Shown: positions 22,363 to 31,326, counted from the first letter of the stretch. The stretch is 32,764 nt of DNA from Paramagnetospirillum kuznetsovii (GCF_003284725.1 NZ_PGTO01000028.1:1-32764), one strand, 5' to 3'. Notes: a model not told the origin generated them from the sequence alone. Numbers and translations: made by a program.

Positions 22363-24450
22363 TCACATTCCGCTTTCGCGCATCAGAACGGCAATGGCGG
22401 AACGCAAGGCCGCGCCGGCAAGGCTTTCAGCCTCTCCGGCCAAAATGGCGACACCTCGAATCTGAGAGGTCGGCGCGGGGCCTTCCGCATGGCAACGAAC
22501 GCGATAGAGCGCTTGGTCCGGAACCAGGGCCCGATCCTTCACCCGCACGGACACCGTCCCACCGGCAAGGGTGGCCAGCGCCGGGTCGGCGAGATTGCGG
22601 ACCGACCCTCGATCTATGGCGACGATCCGGCATGGAAGGTCTGGGCGCCCAAGGTCATCGGCGACGAAGCGGCCCTGTCCGTTCAATGTCAGCCGTGTCA
22701 CGTCGCTTTCGGCCACATAGGCATCAATCACCGGCGGAGCATCGCTCTCGATTGCGGCCAAGCGCTCCTTGGGACTGATCCACTGGCCCGGCTGGAGATC
22801 GGGAATGGGGTCGACGATACGCCCGGAAAAGGGCGCGATCAGGATCTGGCGCTCTTTTTCGCGTTCCATGGACACCCGCTCGGCCACGGCTGTCTCCAAT
22901 TCCTGGCGTAGCGCCTGGGAGCGCTCGCGGAACGTATTTTCGAAGGCGAAGAATGCCAGCTCGAATTCCAGCACCTGAATTTTGCGCGCCGCCTGCGCCA
23001 GACGATGATCAAGATCGGGAGAGGTCAGGACCGCCAGCACCGCGCCCGCCTCAACCTTGCGTCCGAAAGCGAGATCAACGCGCTCCAGGCGCCCCGCCGT
23101 CATGGGATAGAGTCCGAAATGGAGGTCGGCCTTCAGCATGGCGGGAGCGGAAATGCGCCCATGCCAGGGAATGAAGGCCCCCAAGGCCAGGACGACCAGC
23201 AATCCCAGCGGAGCCAATGACCGCCGGGATCGCATGATGGTCGCTCGCCGTGTCCACCATTGTTTGAACTCGCCCCAGAACGGCATGAACACGAACCACC
23301 CGATTTCAACGGCGAACAGCAAGATGCCGACCGCCTTGATGAAGAAGTGATAAACCAATGCGGCGATGCCGAGAAACAGCACCAATCGATAGATCCACAC
23401 ACCAAACGCGAAAAGTACCAGCGCTTGGCGCTGGGCGGGATGGAATCGCTCAGGCTCCGGCTCTCCCAGCTTGAACAGCACCTCCCGCAGCCACCATCGC
23501 GCCACGGCGAAGGCGCGCTGGTGCAGATTGGGCATGTCCAGAGCATCCATCAGCAGAAAATAGCCGTCGAACCGCATGAAGGGGCTGAGATTAAGCACCA
23601 GGGAGGACAACCACGTCGTCGAGGCCAACATGAATGCCGCCCCCCGCAAAGCTCCATCGGGCAGGAATCCCCATGCCAGGGTGGCCCATGCCGCGACCGC
23701 CAGCTCCACCAGGACTCCCGCCGCCGCCACGGAGAGGCGGTCCCGGCGGCGCGTCAGCTTCCAGGTCTCGTTGACATCGGTATAGAGCACCGGCCACATC
23801 ACCAGCAGCGCAAGTCCCATGGTGGGAACCCGACAGCCCAAGCGCTTGGCGGCATAGCCGTGCCCAAGCTCGTGCAAGAGCTTCACCCCGGCGAGGGTGA
23901 CGCCATACATGACAAGCCCGGACGGACTGATTGTATCGACCAGGGTGGCGCCAAAGACCTCCCATTGCCGGATAATCAGGAATAGCCCCACGACCAAGGC
24001 GCCGAGAGTCGCCATGAGAAACCCGCGGGAGAATGCCCAGCGCACAGCGGGCAAAGTCAGTCCCAGTAACCGATCAGGCCGAACCAAGGGAATGCGGATG
24101 AACAGGTAATGGTGCAGCAGCCACTGGGCCCAGGTCTGCTTGCCCGCCACCGCCTTTTGATGCAACCGCGCGGTTCCATCCGGGCCGACCGATTTCAGCA
24201 GCTCGTTACCGGCCAAGAATCCCACCACATCCATGACATCGCTCTCGACCAGATCAAGGGCGGTCTCGGAAGAGACCGCCTGAGCGATGACAGAGGGTTC
24301 CCCCAGATGCCAGCGCGCCAATATCTCGAAGATCGGCCAGCCAATTCGAAAGAAGCGGTTTCGCACCGGGTCTTGCAGTGTCCAACTTGGCGCGCCGCCC
24401 TGGACCGGGCCGGGATGAAGATGAAGTTCATCGCGCAAGGGCGGCAGCAT
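22363..24450 (-). CDS. Site-2 protease (peptidase M50)-HlyD fusion protein
   Basis: The 695-residue multi-pass protein has an N-terminal cytosolic region (~20-120; WTLQDPVRNRFFRIG resembles a PqqD-like wing). A membrane metalloprotease core follows, with zinc motif HELGH (193-197) and a third-ligand candidate D295 in FMRFDGYFLL. More TM segments extend to about 425. The C-terminal periplasmic HlyD-like adaptor (~430-660) has a lipoyl-like strand pair (GRLERVDLAFGRKVEAGAVL), a coiled coil (~485-535) and a second half (APFSGRIVDPIPDLQPGQWI). It matches the putative peptide zinc metalloprotease group (YydH-like). It could cleave a membrane-inserted substrate and hand it to the channel. It starts 3 nt after the GAF-HlyD stop. 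Confidence 0.87.
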   Translation of the reverse strand: MLPPLRDELHLHPGPVQGGAPSWTLQDPVRNRFFRIGWPIFEILARWHLGEPSVIAQAVSSETALDLVESDVMDVVGFLAGNELLKSVGPDGTARLHQKAVAGKQTWAQWLLHHYLFIRIPLVRPDRLLGLTLPAVRWAFSRGFLMATLGALVVGLFLIIRQWEVFGATLVDTISPSGLVMYGVTLAGVKLLHELGHGYAAKRLGCRVPTMGLALLVMWPVLYTDVNETWKLTRRRDRLSVAAAGVLVELAVAAWATLAWGFLPDGALRGAAFMLASTTWLSSLVLNLSPFMRFDGYFLLMDALDMPNLHQRAFAVARWWLREVLFKLGEPEPERFHPAQRQALVLFAFGVWIYRLVLFLGIAALVYHFFIKAVGILLFAVEIGWFVFMPFWGEFKQWWTRRATIMRSRRSLAPLGLLVVLALGAFIPWHGRISAPAMLKADLHFGLYPMTAGRLERVDLAFGRKVEAGAVLAVLTSPDLDHRLAQAARKIQVLEFELAFFAFENTFRERSQALRQELETAVAERVSMEREKERQILIAPFSGRIVDPIPDLQPGQWISPKERLAAIESDAPPVIDAYVAESDVTRLTLNGQGRFVADDLGRPDLPCRIVAIDRGSVRNLADPALATLAGGTVSVRVKDRALVPDQALYRVRCHAEGPAPTSQIRGVAILAGEAESLAGAALRSAIAVLMRESGM

Positions 24451-24453
24451 GTC

Positions 24454-25767
24454 CTAAAACCCGACCATATGACGCACGGCCGCCAGCGGTCGGCGCACCA
24501 GCCAATAGAGGATGGGGACACGCCCGGCTTCGATACGGGCCGTCCCTTTAAGGCCGAGTCGGGGCTTAGTCCCCTCTTCCATCAGGGTCGCGCGCAAGCG
24601 GTAGGCCACCGTCGAATCGGAGCGGCTTTGCGCCTCGTAGCCGACAAAGCGCAGACTGGCGCGCACGGGATGCAGCGGGTCGGCGTTCAGAAATACCGTC
24701 ACTTTCATGCCGGGATCGAGATCCACCGCGTCCCCGACCGCCAGCCAGGCTTCGATCTCGGTATCGCGCTCGTCGGCGATGGACATTACCCGTTCGCCGA
24801 TACTGACGGGACGACCGATCCATTCGGAGGGATCGTCCAATACGGCAAGGCCGCTGCGTGGCGCCTTGACCTTGATCCGCTCCAACAGACCGCGCAGATA
24901 GGCCGCCTCGGCGGCACGCTCTTCCATCCGCCCGGAGAGGACCATCAGCTTGGACTTGGCGGCCGGATCGAATACCGCCTGTTGCGAGGTCAGCCGATAT
25001 TCTGCCTCGGCGGTCGACAGGGTCTTTTCCGCCACTTCAAGCTTGCCGATCAGGGTCGTGGCGTCGAGATCGAAGAGCAGTTGGCCCTCCCTGACCTGGG
25101 CATTGGGGGCGATATGGAATTTATCGATGACGCCATCCAACGGGGACCGCACCACCGCTGGGTGGGCTGCCACCAGTTCGGCCGGAGCCAGCACGGTTAA
25201 CGGCACAGGCAACAAGGATGCCAGCGCGACACCACCCACCACCGCTCCCCAGGCCAGTCGGCTGAGCTTCCGGCGGGGCGTCGCTCCCCTGCTCTTCTGG
25301 AAAAAGGACAGGGCATGTCCATAGGCATGGCCGATTTCGTTCAGCAGGGCCTGGTCTTGGTCGCTCCATGGGCCGTCGCGAACCAAGAGCACCCCCCCAA
25401 GCGCCCGATCCCCCCACCCATTGAGAGGAAGCCAAAAACCATGGGGCGGAAACCACTCGCTCCATTCGGCGCGGTCGCGCTCGGACAACAGGCCGGGATC
25501 GATCCGCCCACCCTGGGGCAGCGCGGCGGCAAGGCCTCGACAGGCGCGCGCCAGCCACAAAACGAAAGGGGTCGACCCCTCCGGCGCGGAGAGGCCCGAG
25601 ATGGTGACGACACCCATGCCCTCCCGCCACAGGATCGCCTGACGATACGGAGCCAGCGCGTGGGTCTCGTTGACGATGATAAAGCCCAATTCCTCGGCGG
25701 TCTCCGCCTCGCGGATGCGATGCTGAAGGCTCAGAAGAACGGAAATCGGATCGGTCGCCTCGGTCAT
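24454..25767 (-). CDS. GAF-like domain / membrane HlyD-family adaptor
   Basis: The 437-residue protein has an N-terminal cytosolic GAF-like sensor (~10-160; PYRQAILWREG, LPLNGWGDRALGGVLLVRDG) and one TM segment (~172-190). A periplasmic HlyD-type membrane-fusion domain follows: lipoyl-like half AVVRSPLDGVIDKFHIAPNAQVREGQLL, coiled coil ~235-290, and KVKAPRSGLAVLDDPSEWIGRPVSIGERV. HlyD adaptors bridge an inner-membrane machine to a TolC channel. The cytosolic GAF-like part is unusual and may gate export by a small ligand or partner. ATGA overlap with the preceding hlyD-like gene and a 3-nt gap to the M50 gene make this a coupled operon. Confidence 0.85.
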   Translation of the reverse strand: MTEATDPISVLLSLQHRIREAETAEELGFIIVNETHALAPYRQAILWREGMGVVTISGLSAPEGSTPFVLWLARACRGLAAALPQGGRIDPGLLSERDRAEWSEWFPPHGFWLPLNGWGDRALGGVLLVRDGPWSDQDQALLNEIGHAYGHALSFFQKSRGATPRRKLSRLAWGAVVGGVALASLLPVPLTVLAPAELVAAHPAVVRSPLDGVIDKFHIAPNAQVREGQLLFDLDATTLIGKLEVAEKTLSTAEAEYRLTSQQAVFDPAAKSKLMVLSGRMEERAAEAAYLRGLLERIKVKAPRSGLAVLDDPSEWIGRPVSIGERVMSIADERDTEIEAWLAVGDAVDLDPGMKVTVFLNADPLHPVRASLRFVGYEAQSRSDSTVAYRLRATLMEEGTKPRLGLKGTARIEAGRVPILYWLVRRPLAAVRHMVGF

Positions 25768-26507
25768 GGTGGGGTCAATAACACTCGACCACTCATTCCC
25801 GCCAGCAGTTCTGGAAACGTGCCGGTCACCTCCGCCACCACCTTGACCGATTGGCTGAGGGGATCAACCTTGGCCCCCAACCGCGCCACCTTGGCCGGGT
25901 AGGAACGCCCGGTCTCATCGATGGCGATTTGAAAGCCAAGACCGGGCTTTAGCCATGACAGCCAACGCGACGGCGCCAAGAATTCCACTTCAAGCACCGA
26001 GTCGTCCAGAATTTCCAGCATGACCTGACCGGCCTGGACGAACTGATGATCATGGACCTTGATCTCGACCACCCGCCCGGGGAATGGCGCCGCCACGTTG
26101 CACTTAGAGACCACCGCCGCCCCGGCATTGATCTTGGCGCGGTTCTTGGCGACCTCGGCGGCAGCCACCTCGGCTTCCAGGGCGCCACCGGCATTCATCT
26201 CATGCAGGCGGCGATTGACCGAATAGGTCTTCTCCGCCGCCACCATGGTGGCCCGTGCCTCTTCCAACTGCGCCCGCTGAACATGGCAATCCAACGAGAC
26301 CAGGGCTTGGCCATCCTTGAACCGCTCGCCATCCTTGACGGTGATCCTGTCGACCTTGGCGGCCAACTCGCTGGACAATGTGGTGAAACGGCGTGGCGAC
26401 AGTTGAGCGCGAATATCCTGTCCCGCTCCGCCTCGGCCCATATCCTGGGCCGAGGCGCTTGAAGCGGCCAGCACGGCAAGCACGACCGCGAAGGCGTAAC
26501 GGCGCAT
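25764..26507 (-). CDS. Soluble periplasmic HlyD/RND-type adaptor protein
   Basis: The 247-residue precursor has a Sec signal peptide (FAVVLAVLAASSASA) and a compact membrane-fusion layout. A lipoyl-like half (AKVDRITVKDGERFKDGQALVSLD) and a short coiled coil (~75-125) come first. The second lipoyl half (NVAAPFPGRVVEIKVHDHQFVQAGQVM) and a beta-barrel region ending GMSGRVLLTPP complete it. It lacks TM segments, unlike the two other adaptors of the operon. The start ATG overlaps the last base of the TolC-like stop (TGATG). It probably docks on the TolC-like lipoprotein and completes the periplasmic conduit. The longer open frame to 26684 lies inside the TolC-like gene. Confidence 0.87.
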   Translation of the reverse strand: MRRYAFAVVLAVLAASSASAQDMGRGGAGQDIRAQLSPRRFTTLSSELAAKVDRITVKDGERFKDGQALVSLDCHVQRAQLEEARATMVAAEKTYSVNRRLHEMNAGGALEAEVAAAEVAKNRAKINAGAAVVSKCNVAAPFPGRVVEIKVHDHQFVQAGQVMLEILDDSVLEVEFLAPSRWLSWLKPGLGFQIAIDETGRSYPAKVARLGAKVDPLSQSVKVVAEVTGTFPELLAGMSGRVLLTPP

Positions 26508-28525
26508 CAATTGGCGGAGGAGGCGATGGCGATGGGGCCATCTTCCGAGGCCGCCGGTAAATCGTAACGCAGAACGTCCTTGTCCTTGGCGGGGGCAGCG
26601 GCAGGAGACTGTGTCTGACGGCCCTGGGACGCCTTTACCAGAATCTCCGACACCTTGCCTTCGTCCAGTCCGGGACGAACCCACGTGGCGGCGACATTGG
26701 CCGACCGTTCCGCATCATCGGCAGGCTGCGACACTTCGCGCAGCCGAGCCGACTGATCGGGGACGTCATTCCAATTCCGATCACTCTTGACCGCCTGTTG
26801 TTCCACGGCGGTCAAATCGACGGATGTCACCGCGGCCTTCCGGCGGACGACGGCCACCTTCTTGGTTTTGGCCTTGACGACCGGACCATCCTGGGTCGCG
26901 GCGACGGGCTGGACGGTGACACTCTGATCAGGGGTGGATTCCACCACGGGTGCCTGAACGGGCATTTCAGCCACGGGGACCGGAGCCAACGCCTCGGGGG
27001 CCGCGTCCACCACGGGAATCGGCGCCGTCGGCAACCGCCCCCATGTCTCCAACCGGGCGTTGATCGTATTGCTCAGATCATCGATATCGTGGCTGGCCAC
27101 CTGATCGGGAAGCAGATCCTGACCCAGAGTCGCCTGCATCTTGCCGAAGGCCGACTGCATCTGGGCATAGCTTTGATAGCGGCGCAGGCGGGCGGCGATA
27201 GCCGAGGTCTGGTTGGCGATACGCTCCATGACGCTCTGAGCGTCGTTCTCGGAACGAACCCTGGCGAACTGGGCCAGACGCTGCTCCACCTGATACAACT
27301 CGTCGGCGCGCTGGAATTGCTTGCCCGCGTTCTGGAACTGCCGATAGGAAACATGGACCTGGGCCAGGATCGCCATGCGCAGTGCGACGCGCTTGGCATT
27401 GGCGACCTTTTCGTTGGCCTCGGCGCTGTCCATCTGGTCGGGCGCCGACAAAAGGTTAAACAGGTTCCAGGTGATCTTGGAGCCAACCTCATACCACTGG
27501 TGATCCACCAGGAAGCTGTTGCTGTCCCACTTGTTGTTGATGTTCAGATTGATGCCGGGCAGCATCTTCAGGATGGTTTTCTTCGTCTCGTCCAAGGTGA
27601 TGCGGGCCAGATACATCTGTTCGCGCAGGTCGGGATTATTGACGAAGGCCAGTTCTTCCATCTGCTCTGGCGACATCTCCATGGGCGGTATGGTCATGGC
27701 CGAATCAGCGGGAATATCAAGATTCATTTCGCTTCCCGGCGGCAGATTGACCAGCGCCGCCAGTTCGTAGCGCGCCGTCGACAATTCATGGCTGATCGCT
27801 TCCAGCTGACGCAGATTTTCCAGCAGGTTCTTCTGATAGCGCAGGATTTCGGCCTGGGACCGCAGCCCCTCCCTCTCGACCGCGCGGGCGTCGGTCAGTG
27901 CCTTCTCGGCCACTTGGACCGTATTGGAAACCTCGGCGTGGAGAACCTGGGCGGCGGCCGTCCGCCAATAGGCGAAACGCACTTCCTGAATCAGGTTATG
28001 GACGGTCTTGCGGCGGCGCTCGGTGGCGATCAGCGCCTTGTCGGCGCTCTGCTGGGCATTGACGTAGCTCACGCCGAAATCAAGGATGTTCCAGGTCAGC
28101 CCCAGGTCGGCGGTAATATTGTCGCGATCGGTGGAATAGGTGGGATTGCTGGTGGAGGTGACATTGGTGACAGCATCGCGCGACCGGGTGGCATTGGCCT
28201 CGGACCGACCCGTATAGCCCGCATTGGCGACCATCTTGGGCAACAGATCCCAGCGATCGACATTCTTCTGACCGGCGGCCAGGGCCTCTTCCATCACCTT
28301 GGTGCGGCGATCCAGGTTCTGGGTCAGGGCACGGGCAATGGCATCAGACAGGCTCAGAGGCTTGGTCACCGGCGCATCGGCGCTGAACATTTCGGCCTTA
28401 TCCGCGACGGTCTGGGCCTTCATTTCGGCCTCGGTCAGCGGGTTTGGCGACACCGCGCAGGCGGATAGCAGCGCGACAACCGAGGCGGAGGCAAGAAGGT
28501 GACGGAGTAAGCGATAGCTGCGCAT
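26507..28525 (-). CDS. TolC-like outer-membrane efflux lipoprotein with long C-terminal tail
   Basis: The 672-residue precursor has a lipoprotein signal with lipobox LLSAC (Cys23). It has the two repeats of an outer-membrane efflux protein (~45-490): DAIARALTQNLD, LGLTWNILDFGVSYVNAQQSADKAL and a second-half ITWNLFNLLSAPDQMDSAEAN. The last ~180 residues (~491-672) are Pro/Val/Ala-rich, low complexity and absent from ordinary TolC. They are probably periplasmic and may bind partners or peptidoglycan. ATG 28525 is chosen for the signal peptide and an AGGGGA box; the frame stays open to 28849 inside the DUF4347 gene. It supplies the outer-membrane channel of the operon. Confidence 0.9.
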   Translation of the reverse strand: MRSYRLLRHLLASASVVALLSACAVSPNPLTEAEMKAQTVADKAEMFSADAPVTKPLSLSDAIARALTQNLDRRTKVMEEALAAGQKNVDRWDLLPKMVANAGYTGRSEANATRSRDAVTNVTSTSNPTYSTDRDNITADLGLTWNILDFGVSYVNAQQSADKALIATERRRKTVHNLIQEVRFAYWRTAAAQVLHAEVSNTVQVAEKALTDARAVEREGLRSQAEILRYQKNLLENLRQLEAISHELSTARYELAALVNLPPGSEMNLDIPADSAMTIPPMEMSPEQMEELAFVNNPDLREQMYLARITLDETKKTILKMLPGINLNINNKWDSNSFLVDHQWYEVGSKITWNLFNLLSAPDQMDSAEANEKVANAKRVALRMAILAQVHVSYRQFQNAGKQFQRADELYQVEQRLAQFARVRSENDAQSVMERIANQTSAIAARLRRYQSYAQMQSAFGKMQATLGQDLLPDQVASHDIDDLSNTINARLETWGRLPTAPIPVVDAAPEALAPVPVAEMPVQAPVVESTPDQSVTVQPVAATQDGPVVKAKTKKVAVVRRKAAVTSVDLTAVEQQAVKSDRNWNDVPDQSARLREVSQPADDAERSANVAATWVRPGLDEGKVSEILVKASQGRQTQSPAAAPAKDKDVLRYDLPAASEDGPIAIASSAN

Positions 28526-28563
28526 AGGACAATCCCCTGGAGTAAATTCATTCTCGTGTTTGA

Positions 28564-31179
28564 TTAGGCGACGCGGCCCGAAGCTGATCTCATGGCGGCT
28601 AAACGTGCCGTACCGGATTTGGCTGCGCGAATCTGCTCGGCGAGGCCCGCCTTGCCGACAAAGGCGTGACGGGACGGACCGACGAGGCCGTCGGCATTGG
28701 CCCCTTGACCACGCACCTCCATCTTGAACACCTGAACAGCTTCGGCGCCCGCGGCATCCTTGGCCGAGACCCTGATGTCGATGGCCCCCGTCTGACCGGG
28801 AGGCGGCGTGCCTTCGAAGCGTCCCGTGGTGGGATTGAACGACAACCAACCGGGAAGCGGCTGTCCATCGGCCATGGTCGCCTGAAGCGTCACCTGGGCA
28901 TCGGCCTTGGCCACCGCGAAGGCATCGGCGGGAATACCGAACGAGACCCGCCCCGTCTGAACAACTTCGCCGATGGGCCTGGCGACCACGATGGCGTCGC
29001 CGCCGGTCGCGGCGCCTGGGGCGGCCACCGCCACCCGAAAACCGCCATCGGACGGCGCCGACAGGTTCGGCGACAGCGCGATATTGGACTCGGCTCCGCG
29101 TGTTGACGCGGGCGCCGCGATGCCGTCACTGGTGCGGTTCGACAAGGCCGACAGGCCGTCCGAGGACGAAACCTGCGTGGTCGTGGACTCGCGCACCACG
29201 GTCTGCATGCCCGCCGCCTTCGCATCGCTGCTGGTGCCGTCACCACGCAGGGCGTTAATGATCGGGGTGCCGCCCTCGGCGGCGCCGGTCTTGATGATCT
29301 TGGGCGTGGAAATCTCGGTCGCGGCAGGCGGTTTCGGAGCATCTTTCGGCGGTTCCGCCGCCGGCGGCGGTGGTGACTGGTGGAGTTCCGTGGTGGCGCT
29401 CGTCGGCGCCGTCAATTTGATGTTCGATGTCGCGGTGCCCGAATTACCGTCGGTGGCCTTGGCACTGATCTGCAGGATGCGCGTGGTGGTATCGGGCGAC
29501 GACAGCGTGTTCTTAAAGGTAATCTGGCTGGTCAGGGTGGTCATGACGGCATCGGTGACACTGCTGCCATAGCTTCTGAAATTATCCAGATACAGGGATG
29601 CGCCAGCCGCGCCGCCGCCGGAAAAGTCGAAGGTACCCGCGGCGAAGATAAGCCGGTAGTTATCGCTGGTGGGAACGGTGACACTGCCGGGAGCGAAACT
29701 GGTCGAGGCGCTCCCGGAGGAGCCGGTCTGATCCAGAATCAGAGTCGTCGTCCCATCCGTCACATTCAGGAGATAGGCGTAGACGTCGAAGGCATCGCTG
29801 CCTCCCAAGGCGCGCCAGTCGAACGAAACGCCGTCTCCGGCATTTGCGGCGAATTCCGGGCTGATGGCCAACGGACCGTGGATGATATCATACCCGTGTG
29901 CCATCGAGACGCCGGTGCTCAGCAATTGGAGGCCGTAGCTACCGGCCGTCTTTTGCGTGGTCACCACCGTGCCGCTCAGGGTGCCAAGCGAGGACGGCGT
30001 CACCGAATCGTTGTTGGTATTGTTGGCGGGCGTGGTGGTATCGGCGGGGGTGACATAGGGGCCGCCGGAACCGATGGCGCTGGCAAGGTCGGTCGTGCCC
30101 AGTTTCACCTGGGTCGTGACGATGGTCCAGCCGGTGGTGTCTCCGGTTTCGAAACCGGCATTGGTGAAGGGAGAAACACCCAAATTGATCTGCAGCGCCT
30201 TTCCATTGGTGCCGTCATTGGTCGAATCCACATAGCCGATCAGATCCCGACCTGTGCCGTTGCCCAGATAGACGCCGGTGCTGCTGCCGACGACGCCGGT
30301 GGAAATGGCGCCGGTGTCGTTGACATTGGCGCCGTCGGACAGCGCCAGGACGTCGCCGGTCTTGACATTGCTCAGGGTGAAGCTGATCGAGCCGCCGCCG
30401 TAATGAGTCCCGTTGGCGAAGGAGATCGCCGGATCCACCGCCACGGCGGTTCCCCCGCTCGCATAGGTGGCGTCGGCGGTGCCCGTTACCGTCGGCGTTC
30501 CCAGCAGGCCATCGAACCTGGATATCTCGATCGAGGTTGTCGCCACGGCGCCGACGCTCCGCTCCAGCACCCAATCGCCCCCCTGTGCCGCCAAACCGGT
30601 GGCGTCGATCGAGGCCGCCACGTCGGCGCCCGTGGCAGCGGCCAGATCGCGGATAAAGTTATCGCCATCGCTTCCCTTGGCGATATCGCAGCCATACAAC
30701 AATATGTCGCCACCGGATTTGAGCGCATGGCCGATCTCGGCCAGTTCCGCTTGAATCTCCGGATTGCCGAGCGCGCCGTCCGCAACGGAAGTGGCGCCGA
30801 TATTCACCAGCCCCTCGGCACCATGCGACAACAGGTGAATGGCATCATAGCCCGAATGGGTCTGCGCCCATTTTGCCATCTGCGCCAGCCCATTGCTGCC
30901 GCCGTCGATCAGTTGGACCTCGACCCCCGCCCTCACCCCGTCGATCAAGACCTGATAGCCCGCCACCGAAGTATCGACGAAGGCCACCTCCTTCTTGCCG
31001 CCGTCTTGGGACGGATCGGCCGCGCGGACCTGAACCGCAGGCGGAACATCGGGAATGAGCGCCTTGGCGCTGGCATCGGCGGCGGCGTGGGCCGCGTCAA
31101 CAGCGGCCGCGCCGTCAAACATCCAGCGAGGCTCCAGCGCCATCATCATCAAAGCAGATCGTTCGACATTCCGACGCAT
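28564..31179 (-). CDS. LEPR-motif DUF4347 surface/secreted protein
   Basis: The 871-residue protein begins with the LEPRWMFDGA motif (15-24) found at the N-terminus of large adhesin-like export substrates instead of a Sec signal. A DUF4347 domain (~63-215) follows, with VAFVDTSVAGYQ, HLLSHG (H119) and ILLYGCD (C164). The middle (~230-600) is Gly/Ser/Thr-rich beta structure with few charged residues. A putative Ig-like (He_PIG-type) domain lies at about 755-835 (LPGWLSFNPTTGRFEGTPP). No RTX GGxGxD repeats are seen. It is the first gene of the operon, 38 nt before the TolC-like gene, and is the probable cargo. An AAGGGG box precedes the ATG. Confidence 0.85.
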   Translation of the reverse strand: MRRNVERSALMMMALEPRWMFDGAAAVDAAHAAADASAKALIPDVPPAVQVRAADPSQDGGKKEVAFVDTSVAGYQVLIDGVRAGVEVQLIDGGSNGLAQMAKWAQTHSGYDAIHLLSHGAEGLVNIGATSVADGALGNPEIQAELAEIGHALKSGGDILLYGCDIAKGSDGDNFIRDLAAATGADVAASIDATGLAAQGGDWVLERSVGAVATTSIEISRFDGLLGTPTVTGTADATYASGGTAVAVDPAISFANGTHYGGGSISFTLSNVKTGDVLALSDGANVNDTGAISTGVVGSSTGVYLGNGTGRDLIGYVDSTNDGTNGKALQINLGVSPFTNAGFETGDTTGWTIVTTQVKLGTTDLASAIGSGGPYVTPADTTTPANNTNNDSVTPSSLGTLSGTVVTTQKTAGSYGLQLLSTGVSMAHGYDIIHGPLAISPEFAANAGDGVSFDWRALGGSDAFDVYAYLLNVTDGTTTLILDQTGSSGSASTSFAPGSVTVPTSDNYRLIFAAGTFDFSGGGAAGASLYLDNFRSYGSSVTDAVMTTLTSQITFKNTLSSPDTTTRILQISAKATDGNSGTATSNIKLTAPTSATTELHQSPPPPAAEPPKDAPKPPAATEISTPKIIKTGAAEGGTPIINALRGDGTSSDAKAAGMQTVVRESTTTQVSSSDGLSALSNRTSDGIAAPASTRGAESNIALSPNLSAPSDGGFRVAVAAPGAATGGDAIVVARPIGEVVQTGRVSFGIPADAFAVAKADAQVTLQATMADGQPLPGWLSFNPTTGRFEGTPPPGQTGAIDIRVSAKDAAGAEAVQVFKMEVRGQGANADGLVGPSRHAFVGKAGLAEQIRAAKSGTARLAAMRSASGRVA

Positions 31180-31198
31180 GCTTAGCCCCTTCTAATAA

Positions 31199-31270
31199 TT
31201 ACTTAAAAAGTAACATCTCCTCTTTTGATTGTCCCTCGTCTTCTTGTGTCAAAATTTGTCACGGGGTGAC
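31199..31270 (-). promoter_or_regulatory. Palindrome-rich promoter region of the DUF4347 operon
   Basis: The AT-rich DNA upstream of the operon holds three symmetrical sites: TTACTT-AAA-AAGTAA (31199-31213, perfect), GTGTCAAAATTTGTCAC (31246-31262, near-perfect) and GTCAC-GGG-GTGAC (31258-31270, perfect). A minus-strand TTGACA -35 lies within the second; the matching -10 is weak. The layout suggests control of the operon by one or more dimeric regulators. Downstream to 31575 only the REP-like repeat is seen. Confidence 0.45.
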
Positions 31271-31303
31271 CAGGGCCAAGCTGGAGAGCGCATTTCGGCC
31301 CAA

Positions 31304-31326
31304 CCCCCGCTTTCGCGGGAATGACG
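31304..31326. repeat. REP-like intergenic palindrome
   Basis: CCCGC-TTTC-GCGGG (31306-31319) followed by AATGACG is the widespread proteobacterial dispersed repeat type whose translation gives PRFRGND. It lies between divergent transcription units. The remaining ~250 nt to the next gene show nothing recognisable. Confidence 0.5.

Noticed and set aside
26798-28468. 556-codon plus-strand open frame opposite the TolC-like gene
   Set aside because: Shadow of the efflux protein gene; no motifs or ribosome-binding site.
29380-31185. 601-codon plus-strand open frame opposite the DUF4347 gene
   Set aside because: Gly/Arg-rich antisense shadow; the minus strand carries LEPR and DUF4347 motifs.
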